Shown here in pieces: positions 8,909-18,241 of a stretch of 36,751 nt of DNA. A program made the position numbers and the translations under genes. The stretch comes from Lachnospiraceae bacterium (lineage in GTDB: Bacteria; Bacillota; Clostridia; Lachnospirales; Lachnospiraceae). Positions within the stretch are counted from its first letter, which is position 1. Every line of letters begins with the position of its first letter. Under the pieces are notes generated by a model, which did not search any database, was not told the origin of the DNA, and saw only the letters and a program-made list of their open reading frames with translations. The stretch lies in the NCBI GenBank assembly GCA_014804285.1, contig JAAVAA010000097.1, positions 1-36,751 of the forward strand, given 5' to 3'.

Positions 8909-9925
8909 ATGGAAAGACAGGATATAAGTAGTGAGCAGGGGGAAGTTGTCATTTATCAGACAGATGATGGTGACACTAAAATTGACGTTCGCTTTGTAGA
9001 TGAAACTGTGTGGCTGACACAGCAACAAATGGCTGAATTATTTCAGTCTTCTCGCACGAATATTGTTGAGCATATTCAGCATATTTACGAAGAGGACGAA
9101 CTAGATGAGAAATCAACATGTCGGAATTTCCGACAGGTTCGAATGGAGGGAAATCGACAAGTAGCACGAGAGATACCGCACTATAATCTTGATATGATTA
9201 TTTCTCTCGGATATCGAGTGAAGTCGAAAATTGCTACTAATTTCCGCAGGTGGGCTACAGAACGTCTGAAGGAATATATGATAAAAGGCTTCACGATGGA
9301 TGATGAGCGTTTAAAGAACCTTGGCGGTGGCAATTATTGGAAAGAGCTGTTAGACCGTATCAGGGATATCCGCTCATCAGAGAAGGTAATGTATCGCCAA
9401 GTACTTGATTTGTATGCTACAAGCGTAGATTATAATCCGAAAAGCGCAGAATCTGTTGCATTTTTCAAAATGGTTCAAAATAAATTGCATTACGCGGCAC
9501 ATGGTCACACTGTGGCAGAGATTATATTTGAGCGTGCAGACGCTGAAAAAACATTTATGGGACTCACAAGCTTCTCGGGAGATTTTCCAACGGCAAAAGA
9601 TATAGGCATTGCAAAAAATTATTTATCAGAAGAAGAATTGAAAATATTAAATGGTATTGTTTCCGGATATTTTGACTTTGCGGAAGTGCAAGCTATGCGG
9701 CACAATCCTATGTATATGAGTGATTACGTTGAACATCTGGATAGTGTTTTGAAGACTATCGGAGGGAAGCTGTTGACAGATGCAGGTAGGGTGAGTCATG
9801 TTCAAGCTATAGAAAAGGCGAAACGGGAATACCAGAAGTATACAATACAAAACCTTTCTCCGGTGGAAGAAGAATATCTACGGACTATAAAGGAAATCGA
9901 CAAAAAAGCAAAAGAAAACAAATGA
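8909..9925 (+). CDS. RhuM family protein
   Basis: YQTDDGDTKIDVRFVDETVWLTQQQMAELFQSSRTNIVEHIQHIYEEDELDEKSTCRNFRQV ... IISLGYRVKSKIATNFRRWATERLKEYMIKGFTMDDERLK; start at 8909 with a GGGGAGGTGG RBS. Confidence 0.85.
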   Translation: MERQDISSEQGEVVIYQTDDGDTKIDVRFVDETVWLTQQQMAELFQSSRTNIVEHIQHIYEEDELDEKSTCRNFRQVRMEGNRQVAREIPHYNLDMIISLGYRVKSKIATNFRRWATERLKEYMIKGFTMDDERLKNLGGGNYWKELLDRIRDIRSSEKVMYRQVLDLYATSVDYNPKSAESVAFFKMVQNKLHYAAHGHTVAEIIFERADAEKTFMGLTSFSGDFPTAKDIGIAKNYLSEEELKILNGIVSGYFDFAEVQAMRHNPMYMSDYVEHLDSVLKTIGGKLLTDAGRVSHVQAIEKAKREYQKYTIQNLSPVEEEYLRTIKEIDKKAKENK

Positions 9926-9968
9926 TGCAGCAGCGATGATTTGAAAAAATGGATGTAGCAGCAAAATA

Positions 9969-10010
9969 ATGGAGCTATGCGACGTGAAAACGTGCGCAGC
10001 TCCATTTTTA
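9969..10010. terminator. Terminator, probably bidirectional, between convergent genes
   Basis: ATGGAGCTatGCGACGTgaaaACGTGCGCAGCTCCAT followed by TTTT, with A-rich sequence on the other flank. Confidence 0.8.
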
Positions 10011-10031
10011 CAATGCCATGCAAAGGCAATT

Positions 10032-10820
10032 TTAATCCTTTTTCCGTTTCAGTAAAAGAAGCAATATAGTCGTTACCGCTACAGTTAAGAGTACCAAGAA
10101 AATTGTCAAAGGAATGATCCATGGTTTTGATTTCGGTACAATACGTGGTGCATCTACTGATGTGTTCGCCGTTTTTGGAGTCTCAACGACAGGCGCTCCG
10201 TTTGGGTAGAGCAGATCCAAATCTGCATTTGGTGCGTTTAGGCAGATCCAGACATTTTTGAACCCGTACCAGTAACCGACCCTTCCCCAGCTATTTTCAT
10301 TTTCATCTACATAAACATTGTCATAAGAGGGCGGAGTATCATTAAATTTCAGGGAATCATATTCTGTGGAACCGGGATATCTCCACAGGAAGATATCCTG
10401 TCCTTGATAGTCTTCACTCAGTTCTCCGGATTGTTCAGTAATTTGTGCGCTATGTTCTTCGCGGAAGGAAATGCTGTCATAGATAACTTCCATGTAATCC
10501 ATAGGCACCCAGCCCACAGTATCCTGGTAATCGTCATAGATACCCCATAGGATACCCGATTCATCCCGATAGGTAAAATGGATATATGCTTTATGGCCGT
10601 TTTCCCATACAGCTACCACTTCCGGCAGTTCAGGGCTTTTGTATAGAATAACTTTCCCGTCCGGGCCGTTTGCCGTAAAAGATCGTCCCATGTATTCACA
10701 TTCATCAGCATGGGCCTCATAAAAAGGATCAAAGGGTTCCCAGATCACATCAGCCTTCACTGGAATAGAAAGCAGCATATAACAGATCAGCGCAGTAAAC
10801 ACATAAAATATTTTTTTCAT
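10032..10820 (-). CDS. Secreted/membrane-anchored protein with signal peptide, SH3-like segment and C-terminal TM
   Basis: MKKIFYVFTALICYMLLSIPVKADV signal peptide; C-terminal PWIIPLTIFLVLLTVAVTTILLLLLKRKKD anchor; start 10820 after GGAGGTTATTT. Confidence 0.7.
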   Translation of the reverse strand: MKKIFYVFTALICYMLLSIPVKADVIWEPFDPFYEAHADECEYMGRSFTANGPDGKVILYKSPELPEVVAVWENGHKAYIHFTYRDESGILWGIYDDYQDTVGWVPMDYMEVIYDSISFREEHSAQITEQSGELSEDYQGQDIFLWRYPGSTEYDSLKFNDTPPSYDNVYVDENENSWGRVGYWYGFKNVWICLNAPNADLDLLYPNGAPVVETPKTANTSVDAPRIVPKSKPWIIPLTIFLVLLTVAVTTILLLLLKRKKD

Positions 10821-10834
10821 AAATAACCTCCATT

Positions 10835-10893
10835 TGACCACACCTGCAAGTTTGTGGTCACACAAACTTGCAAGTGAAAGATTTATCTTTCAC
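10835..10893 (-). promoter_or_regulatory. Overlapping alternative hairpins in the intergenic leader
   Basis: TGCAAGTTTGTG-gtca-CACAAACTTGCA (10845-10872) competes with TGACCACA...TGTGGTCA (10835-10860); plus GTGAAAGAT-tt-ATCTTTCAC (10874-10893). Confidence 0.65.
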
Positions 10894-11303
10894 TCTTTCC
10901 TCTTTATCCGCATGAGGATCGACAAAAGAAAATTCAATCGATTCATGCATAACATTCCAAGCAGCCAAGAACACATATTGGATATGATGGCTAAACGTAT
11001 AGGCCGCAATGGCCGATCATCCTGCCAGCCCGGGGACTTTGCAAAGCGACAGTAAATAAATGCTTCTGTCAGGATCACCATCAATTCCACAAGAAGCTGT
11101 ATAGGCGCTGAGAATAACGGCGGCAGATAGATCCTTCCCAGCCAGCAGATCAGTACGGCAGGCGGATTGGTAAGCAGGTTTACCAGAATCACTAAAAGCA
11201 GCATATGACGCTTACGCCACCGGAACAAAAGTGCCACAACTATTTCAATTAACACAGTCAGCATGAAAGAGACTGCAAACATCCTGATCAAATAAATTTC
11301 CAT
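10890..11303 (-). CDS. Small polytopic membrane protein, unknown function
   Basis: Multiple hydrophobic segments (MFAVSFMLTVLIEIVVALLF, MLLLVILVNLLTNPPAVLICWLG, LLVELMVILTEAFIYC). Confidence 0.6.
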   Translation of the reverse strand: MEIYLIRMFAVSFMLTVLIEIVVALLFRWRKRHMLLLVILVNLLTNPPAVLICWLGRIYLPPLFSAPIQLLVELMVILTEAFIYCRFAKSPGWQDDRPLRPIRLAIISNMCSWLLGMLCMNRLNFLLSILMRIKRKE

Positions 11304-11400
11304 TTGCTGTGTCCTCCTGAATCATCCGCATCGGGGGTATGTATATTGTGAGTCAGACGCTGGGGAAATATAGTAAATGACAAAAAATATTTGCCATTTA

Positions 11401-12447
11401 CTATAACTTTTGGCGCATGATTGTCAACAGAAGGAGAGAAATCACACTGCCCGCGCATCCCACGAGATTTCCACCGGTTTGAGGAAGCAGTCCGAAGTAT
11501 CCGGGCAGAAAACCCAAAAACAAGGCAAATGTCAGAAATCCAAAGGCAAAACCCGGCATCTTTGGCAGACAGCATGCCAGCCAATATAGAGTGATCGGCA
11601 TGGTCATATTAAACAAGAACAGTGCAGCCAGCCCGGCAGGCATCAGGTCGGAAAAGAGATAGCAGCATGCCGCAAGCCCCAGGGAAATGGTAACAGTTCT
11701 TTGGAATCCATAGCGTGCAGATGCGAAGCCTCCTGCTATTTTGCCGGTCACAATGCTAAGGACAGCGAGCAATCCGGCTAAGGCTCCTGATTTCCAAGGA
11801 AAGGCCGTTGCCATACCGAGGCAGGAGCGGAGAATGACTACCGTCATACAACAGAAGATGGAGACCGTGGTTCCGAAGGAAAAAGCATTCTTCCTGTTTT
11901 GCCCATCTGAATCTATATCATATTTTTTCAGTATCGTGTGAATCGGCGGATTAAGCCGCTGGTGCATACAGACCCATATGACGATAAGAACTGACAAAAC
12001 GCCTGCCCCAAGAAGTGCTTCTTTCCACATACCGCCTTTGGCAAGCAAAGTGCCAAGGTAGAGCCCCAAAGCACCCGGAGCTACAAAAATTCCCAATTTT
12101 TTGCCCTGCCGATTTTCAAATCTGTCTTCCAAAATGGTTTCTACCCCTCCGCCTGCATGGAATAGAGCGTTTCCAATCCCAAGAATAGCCGGATGGGTGA
12201 AGACACCAGCAAAGGTGATGATGATTCCCAGCATAGCGGACAGGAAAGAAAAGTTAATCTTTGCAAGTCTATCCTTTTCAATCAGGAAATCCAGAATTAC
12301 CCCCAAGGGCATTTGCAGAGCAAAAGCACAAAAATTATAGATCAATATAAGAAAATATCCGTTTTCCCGGGGAATAAATTTCCCAAACATTGCCAGCGCA
12401 CATATGCCGTCTACCAGGAAGTGGGAGAAGGAATAAATGATAGTCAT
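11401..12447 (-). CDS. MFS-like multi-pass membrane transporter, function unknown
   Basis: About 10 hydrophobic segments; FSHFLVDGICALAMFGKF start resembles a small MFS-like family; start 12447 or 12462. Confidence 0.6.
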   Translation of the reverse strand: MTIIYSFSHFLVDGICALAMFGKFIPRENGYFLILIYNFCAFALQMPLGVILDFLIEKDRLAKINFSFLSAMLGIIITFAGVFTHPAILGIGNALFHAGGGVETILEDRFENRQGKKLGIFVAPGALGLYLGTLLAKGGMWKEALLGAGVLSVLIVIWVCMHQRLNPPIHTILKKYDIDSDGQNRKNAFSFGTTVSIFCCMTVVILRSCLGMATAFPWKSGALAGLLAVLSIVTGKIAGGFASARYGFQRTVTISLGLAACCYLFSDLMPAGLAALFLFNMTMPITLYWLACCLPKMPGFAFGFLTFALFLGFLPGYFGLLPQTGGNLVGCAGSVISLLLLTIMRQKL

Positions 12448-12689
12448 GGTTGTTCCCTTCAAAGCTTGGTTATGATGGACTTTCTCTTATCATATATCAT
12501 AATGCTAAAAGGGTCAACAACACCAATTGCTTGTATAGGGAGTGTTGACTTGTGAGGTGCTGGTTTGATTTTGTTGTGTTTTTATTCCGTTAAATTATTT
12601 GTGGATTTTTGAATAGATATATATATGATGACATGATACAATATAGTTGTTGGACATTTTGACGAAGTGAGATTTTATAAGGAACAGCT

Positions 12690-13217
12690 ATGATGGATAA
12701 GAAAGTAGAAATTATAAAGGACGCTGATGGTAAAAGTATTGTAGTCATCAATGATCTGCGCTTCAAGGGAAGGCGGAGTGTGGATTGGAACATTGTTGGG
12801 AATTGTCTAAAAGAATATATTGGGGAGTATGCTGAGATTACGGAAACATCAGATGTTGTATACATAGGTACGGATTTTCCAGACGAGTTTGCACATTCCA
12901 AAGATACAAAGGAGTTAAGGGGTGCAAACATGTATGCAAAAGCAAATTCTTCAAGCATAGTAAGAGAGATGATTGAAATTGCCACGAATAAAACTTTTGC
13001 AGAGAATTATGCACAAAAACATAACATAGATGCAAAATTTGGCTGGTACAGGTATGATACACGTTTTGCAATACCTGTTTATGATGATGCAGGCGAACTG
13101 ATAAGGTATAATGTTTTTAAGGCAAGAATACTGGTGCGTCATGCGCAGGATAGGAAATTGTATCTGTATGATATTTTAAGGACAAAAAAAGAAACGAGCA
13201 AGCCGCTTGAGCAATAG
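12690..13217 (+). CDS. Stand-alone PBECR-type (Barnase-EndoU-ColicinE5/D-RelE-like) nuclease-domain protein
   Basis: YIGTDFPDEFAHSKDTKELRG..AKANSSSIVREMIEIATNKTF.ENYAQKHNIDAKFGWYRYDTRFAIPVYDDAGELIRYNVFKARILVRHAQDRKLYLYDILRTKKETSKPLE resembles, from memory, the terminal domain of large polyvalent proteins of mobile elements. Confidence 0.5.
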   Translation: MMDKKVEIIKDADGKSIVVINDLRFKGRRSVDWNIVGNCLKEYIGEYAEITETSDVVYIGTDFPDEFAHSKDTKELRGANMYAKANSSSIVREMIEIATNKTFAENYAQKHNIDAKFGWYRYDTRFAIPVYDDAGELIRYNVFKARILVRHAQDRKLYLYDILRTKKETSKPLEQ

Positions 13218-13342
13218 CTGTACGGTCGAAAAACTCATTTCTTTATAGTCCACATTTTAAAGGTATACGGTGGTTTTGTCAAGTGTAAAAATATTGATTC
13301 GGCAATTATACTTACTGCGATGAATTGCAAAATATATCTAAC

Positions 13343-14497
13343 CTATTGTTGTAATACAACCCACTCAACCCCGAAAATACTCTGTCGTCTACAGAGGGTG
13401 ATGGAATCATTTTCGGCAACGGAAGAGGATAGTTCCCCGGAAACAACAAAGGATTGCGATATGCCCTGAACCTCCACCACCAGATGATGCTCATCTCCAA
13501 AACGTTCAAAACCTAAAACTCTGACAGTTTCACATCTTCCCTGCTCAAAAGTAGTAACTACATTGATAACAGGCGAGGACAGAAGGGAGAGAAACATCAC
13601 AGCGAGTAGTATAGACAGAAATTTCCCGATATGCTCTTTGCGCTTCCGGATCAGAAGTGTCAACAGATAGCAACCGGCCAAAACAAGAGTATAAATAATA
13701 AAAAATGCAATATAGTCTATATTGAGGGTCTTCCCAAACTTAAACAAAAAAAGCAGATCAATCAGGCAGAGGAAGAAGGGGAAAGAAATCTGATAGGAAT
13801 CTGTCCTCTCTGATGTCATTTTGGGATAAAGGAAAAGATACATTCCATAGCAGAAATGAGGTATCAAAATAAGGCATGTCAGCTTCAGGTTTTGGGGCAT
13901 AAGAAATGACAGAAGAAAAAGTGCCGCAAGAACAAAGTAGATGATACGGCAGACCTTTTTCTCCCTTATAATAGTCTCCTCATCCCAATGAGTTAAAATG
14001 TATTCTTTTTCTTCTTGTATGCGTGCCGGCTTCCTTTCGGATAGCCGCTCCGCCAGGCGGGACTTTTTGGCAGGAATTCCCAGAGACTCAAGATAGGACA
14101 GTGCAGGGACACTTTCCAGCATATTAAGTTCAAATACTGCCAGTCTCTTACCGGTATGAGATTTTAATTTTACGGAGGTTTGTATATCCAAAGTAATCTG
14201 TTTAATATCACTGTAATGGAAGGTGCGGGTTCTGCCAATGGCAGGTGTGTAAGAAAGCATGCCGCCATCAATCACCAGTTTTCGTCTGAAATAGGAGAGA
14301 ATCAGGTAAAAGCAGCAAAAACACAGGAGACCGAAGCTGAGTGTAAAAATGGCAGCCATTCCAAGGAGTTCCAAGAAATTTAGTGAATAATATATAGAAT
14401 AGATGATACAGCCAATATAAAAGGGAGTGAAAAATATAGAACCCAAAATTCCGATGAGAAGAGGAAGCTTTGGCTCCCGAACTATGTAGTTATCCAT
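13343..14497 (-). CDS. Membrane protein of uncharacterised family (paralog A)
   Basis: N-terminal TMs, FHYSDIKQITLDIQTSVKLKSHTGKRLAVFELNMLESVPALSYLESLGIP, further TMs, C-terminal LCRRQSIFGVEWVVLQQ; similar to the ORF at 16201. Confidence 0.6.
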   Translation of the reverse strand: MDNYIVREPKLPLLIGILGSIFFTPFYIGCIIYSIYYSLNFLELLGMAAIFTLSFGLLCFCCFYLILSYFRRKLVIDGGMLSYTPAIGRTRTFHYSDIKQITLDIQTSVKLKSHTGKRLAVFELNMLESVPALSYLESLGIPAKKSRLAERLSERKPARIQEEKEYILTHWDEETIIREKKVCRIIYFVLAALFLLSFLMPQNLKLTCLILIPHFCYGMYLFLYPKMTSERTDSYQISFPFFLCLIDLLFLFKFGKTLNIDYIAFFIIYTLVLAGCYLLTLLIRKRKEHIGKFLSILLAVMFLSLLSSPVINVVTTFEQGRCETVRVLGFERFGDEHHLVVEVQGISQSFVVSGELSSSVAENDSITLCRRQSIFGVEWVVLQQ

Positions 14498-14704
14498 GTT
14501 AAGATCCTTTCTGTAAGTGCATCATGCAGGCAAAACCTGCTATTTCCCATCTGCATATATTTCATTGTTAAAAGCGGCTATATGTTTCCACATAGCCACT
14601 TGTTAAGTAATTCCATTCGAGTTACTAATGCTTTTAGTAGTCCGCTTTGCGGTAAGACGTACTACCAATAGAATACCATACTGTTGAAAGGAGTCAACTA
14701 AATC

Positions 14705-15499
14705 CTACAGATACTTCTCGCGAATAAGCTGGGCGATTGTTTCCCGATCCAGAAAGGGAATGATGGGGGTGATTGCTTTGAGGCCGTTTCGTTCGCACTC
14801 CTTCTGAGCAATGGTTTGTTTGGTATCCTGCGGCAGGAATGGCATAAAATCCTCCACTTCCTCCACTCCTTCTTTCTCATAAATTTTCAGTGCCAGCCTG
14901 CTTATCGCATCCCGGGCAAGAAAGGGCAGTAAATTCTCTATAGCTCCATACTCTCCGGCTTCCGCCCACCTGTCTGCAATCTGCTCCAGCACCTGACGGC
15001 TGACAAAGGGGGCAATGTTATCCAAATTTTCCCGTTCTGTGGAATCAGCGTATTTCAGTGCCAGTTCATTCACCAAATCTTTGCCGATAAAGGGCAGAAT
15101 ATCCTCAATATCATCAAGGCTGGGAAGGGGCTTATCCTGAGTCAGCTTTGCAAATCCTTCGTCCATTTGATCCGGCAGAAGCAGCGGTGCCACGTTCGTC
15201 AGTTCTTCCATGGTCACCGGGTTCGTTTCCATATATTGCTCCAGATCTCCTTTCGCGGCACTGCGCAGCAGCCCGGAAGCATCTCCCAAAAGGTCGTCCG
15301 TAGTCACATTAAAAATTTGTGCCAGTTCCGGCAGTTTGCTAATATCCGGCATGGTGTTGCCTCTCTCCCAGTTGGAGACGGCTTGAAAGCTGATTCCCAG
15401 CTTGTCCGCTAGTTCCATCTGAGTCATATTCTGCTTTTTGCGCAATTCCGATATTCTCCTGCCGGTCTGGTTCATGTTGAACGTAAATTTTTGTTCCAT
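14705..15499 (-). CDS. XRE-family transcriptional regulator with C-terminal ~28-31-aa PFL helical repeats
   Basis: HTH RRISELRKKQNMTQMELADKLGISFQAVSNWERGNTMPDISKLPELAQIFNV, then repeats ILPFIGKDLVNELALKY / IAPFVSRQVLEQIADRW / LLPFLARDAISRLALKI / FMPFLPQDTKQTIAQK / IIPFLDRETIAQLIREK; start 15499 (MEQKFTFN) with GGGAGG RBS. Confidence 0.85.
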   Translation of the reverse strand: MEQKFTFNMNQTGRRISELRKKQNMTQMELADKLGISFQAVSNWERGNTMPDISKLPELAQIFNVTTDDLLGDASGLLRSAAKGDLEQYMETNPVTMEELTNVAPLLLPDQMDEGFAKLTQDKPLPSLDDIEDILPFIGKDLVNELALKYADSTERENLDNIAPFVSRQVLEQIADRWAEAGEYGAIENLLPFLARDAISRLALKIYEKEGVEEVEDFMPFLPQDTKQTIAQKECERNGLKAITPIIPFLDRETIAQLIREKYL

Positions 15500-15786
15500 T
15501 TTTACCTCCCGCCCGCGAAAGCGGGCATTTTCCATTTTATTTTTGGTTGCTTTTGTCTCAGGCCTGTAGCATTATTTAACCACACTCCGTTCAAAATAAC
15601 TATCAATTTTTCCTTGAATCGGACAAGAATAAGCTTTTGGGGGAATTCAAGCAGTAATTGAAACGAACATAATTTCATGTCAGATTATTTGCGGAATGTT
15701 AAGATCCTTTGCATAAGTTCTAAAGATATTTGATTGCTTTGCAAATATCAAATGGCTTATACTATCCGTAAAGGAGGCTTTGTAAA

Positions 15787-16212
15787 ATGGAATTAGGAAA
15801 AAACATTCATAGCTTAAGAAAAGCAAAAGGCTTTTCCCAGGAAATATTGGCGGAAAAAGTGAAGGTCACGAGGCAGACTATTTCAAATTGGGAGTTGGGA
15901 GAAACTTCACCTAATCCGGAACAGCTAATACTTTTGTCCGGTGCATTAGGTAAAAGCATAGATGAATTAGTGGGTAATGAAATTATGAACGAATTGAAAG
16001 AAGGAAGCAAAGATAGTGCAAAGGCGATAAAAGAAATATATATTGGTTTTGCACTTCTTTGCGGAACAATAGCCGGGGTATGGTCTTTTTCGGCAAACAG
16101 GTTTCGGTATTCTGAAATGATGCTGATTGCGGGAGCGGGCATGCTTATGGGAGTATGTTTGGCTGTAATATGCCATAATATATTGAAATACTTAAAGAGC
16201 TCATTTATGTAA
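15787..16212 (+). CDS. XRE-family regulator with C-terminal transmembrane helices
   Basis: IHSLRKAKGFSQEILAEKVKVTRQTISNWELGETSPNPEQLILLSGALGKSIDELV, then IYIGFALLCGTIAGVWSF and MMLIAGAGMLMGVCLAVICHNIL. Confidence 0.85.
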   Translation: MELGKNIHSLRKAKGFSQEILAEKVKVTRQTISNWELGETSPNPEQLILLSGALGKSIDELVGNEIMNELKEGSKDSAKAIKEIYIGFALLCGTIAGVWSFSANRFRYSEMMLIAGAGMLMGVCLAVICHNILKYLKSSFM

Positions 16213-17299
16213 AATTTGAAACTCGACACCAAAGATACTTTTTCTGCTGCATACTTTTATAACATCTCCCACATCAGTGGATTCATACAGTGACTTGGAC
16301 ACACTCATATTCTGCTCATCACTATGCCAGGTAAACTGAAAATAATAGTTTGTGCCGGATTTGGGGGCACTGCTGTCGTGCTTTTTGGTAACAATGACAA
16401 TATCATGCTTCGGACTGTCAAAGGCGGTAATGTAATTAATGGCATGGCACATATCCATGGAGAGCAGAAAGAAAATACAGGCTGCCAACAATAATTTTAG
16501 AGGATGTTCCTTTATCCTTTTTATACAGAGCATAATAAGGTACGGAATCAGTAATATGATTGTAGTTGCAAGAGAAAAAGTCATCCAAGTACGCATAGGC
16601 ATGTTGATTCTATCAATAAAGTTAAGAAGAATGAAAAGAGCAATGGCACTGGAAAGCACAGGAAATGGTATATGATACTCGTCGCAGCTTTTGGCATCTG
16701 TCAAGATCATTTTTGGAAATAGCCATAAATACAGACAATAATAAAAAAGAGGGATGGAAAGCAGCGTGAAAAGCATCCATTTTAATGGAAAAATAAATGC
16801 TGCAAAACATAGAACTGTTGTCAAAATTCCAAGGATACGAATAATCTTTCTTTGGCGTGCAATTTCGGAGGGAGACCATTTAAAAAGGTAATCCATGTGA
16901 GGGTTACTTTCTGGAAATCTGCCCGGCTTTAAGAAAAATTTTCTTTGAGGGGAAGGTGTCTTTTGCTTTTCGGTAAAGGGAACTTCTCTTTCTTGCAAAT
17001 AGTAAAGAGCTTCCATACAGCCGTTCATATTTAATTCAAAAGAAGCAAGCCTTTTCCCTTCATGAGAATACAGAATGAACTGTTCCTTCTTCATTACAAT
17101 TTTGTCAATATCATTATAATAAAAAGTTCCCAAGAACTGTAAAACCGCCGAAAACAAAAGAGGAGATAAGGATAGTCGATAGATCATTGTGCCTGATCCC
17201 GGAAAGAACAGCCAAAAAACAGCATATACCAAAAAATGCGGTATCAATAATACTAAGGATTAACAGGAATTTATGTTCATGAACTGTGATAATTTCCAT
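16201..17299 (-). pseudogene. Paralog B of the 13343 membrane protein, probably truncated/frameshifted near its N-terminus
   Basis: Frame 1 (from about 17299: MEIITVHEHKFLLILSIIDTAFFGICCFLAVL...TILISSFVFGGFTVLG) looks like paralog A TM1-TM2. Frame 2 from about 17130 onward (FYYNDIDKIVM...SHEGKRLASFELNMNGCMEALYYLQEREVP...CSRKSIFGVEFQILHK) matches the remainder. The only frame-2 start is TTG 17247. Confidence 0.55.
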
Positions 17300-17467
17300 A
17301 ATATGAATACTCCTGATAGCGAATATGAAAATATTATAAGGCAAAAGCTAATATTTAACAAATTTTTATTGAATCTTAAACTCAACAACCTTTCAGCATA
17401 AGTCTTTATTTTTTCAATAATATGTGAGAAAATAGGAAGGTATGAGGAAAAGGAAGAGGAATCAGCT

Positions 17468-17953
17468 ATGGCGAAGAATAAGGAAATTAAGACCAACGCA
17501 ATGCGCATACTGGAAAGAGAAAAGATTCCTTTCAAGCATTACACCTATGAGTGTGATGAGTTTGTGGATGGATTGCAGATTGCGGACAAGCTTTCGCTTC
17601 CCTATGAGAAGGTATACAAAACGCTGGTGACTCAGGGAAGCAGCAAAAATTATTTTGTGTTTGTCATTCCGGTAGCGGAGGAGCTGGATCTGAAGAAAGC
17701 AGCAAAGAGCGTGGGAGAAAAGTCTGTATCCATGATCCATGTGAAGGATATCAATGGGATCACGGGATATATCCGCGGCGGGTGTACGGCTATCGGGATG
17801 AAAAAGCAGTATGTGACCAGATTGGATCAGTCTGCCAAAGGGAAGGAAGCTATCATTATAAGCGGCGGGCGGATTGGTTCCCAGATTGAACTTGCACCGG
17901 AGGATTTCCTTCGGGCATGCAGGGGAGAATATGGAGATATTATAGTGTCATAG
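17468..17953 (+). CDS. ybaK: YbaK/EbsC-type Cys-tRNA(Pro) deacylase
   Basis: TNAMRILEREKIPFKHYTYECDEFVDGLQIADKLSLPYEKVYKTLVTQGSSKNYFVFVIPVAEELDLKKAAKS...GYIRGGCTAIGMKKQY. Confidence 0.92.
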   Translation: MAKNKEIKTNAMRILEREKIPFKHYTYECDEFVDGLQIADKLSLPYEKVYKTLVTQGSSKNYFVFVIPVAEELDLKKAAKSVGEKSVSMIHVKDINGITGYIRGGCTAIGMKKQYVTRLDQSAKGKEAIIISGGRIGSQIELAPEDFLRACRGEYGDIIVS

Positions 17954-18031
17954 GTTTCTCTTTGTGGACAAAGAGACAAGATAATGGGTGTATAAAATAG
18001 AATATTAATATGACTATAGGAGTCAAAAGGT

Positions 18032-18241
18032 ATGAATAGTATGTCACAAATCAATATGCAGAAGAAACAGGAACGGAAAAGGGAAAAGTTGGAACGCAAG
18101 AAAGAAAAGCTCAGGAGAAAGCGATGGAAACGGATCAATTCTCGAATTGAGCGTGGGATTGTATTTCTGGCAGCGGTAGTATTTGGTGTCAGTGTATTGT
18201 TGGAGATTGATGAGGCGAGGAAGGGGAATCACCATGAGTGA
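18032..18241 (+). CDS. Small basic single-TM protein
   Basis: Lys/Arg-rich N-terminus plus [15 protein letters not shown]; overlaps the mtnA start by 8 nt (ATGAGTGA). Confidence 0.5.
   Translation: MNSMSQINMQKKQERKREKLERKKEKLRRKRWKRINSRIERGIVFLAAVVFGVSVLLEIDEARKGNHHE

Noticed and set aside
8671-8952. Minus-strand ORF with MLMLMLMLTLLL
   Set aside because: Translation of the NAGCAT tandem repeat and terminator, not a gene.
11288-11584. Minus-strand 98-aa ORF overlapping the MFS-like gene end
   Set aside because: Out-of-frame overlap with a well-supported membrane-protein ORF; low-complexity, no motif.
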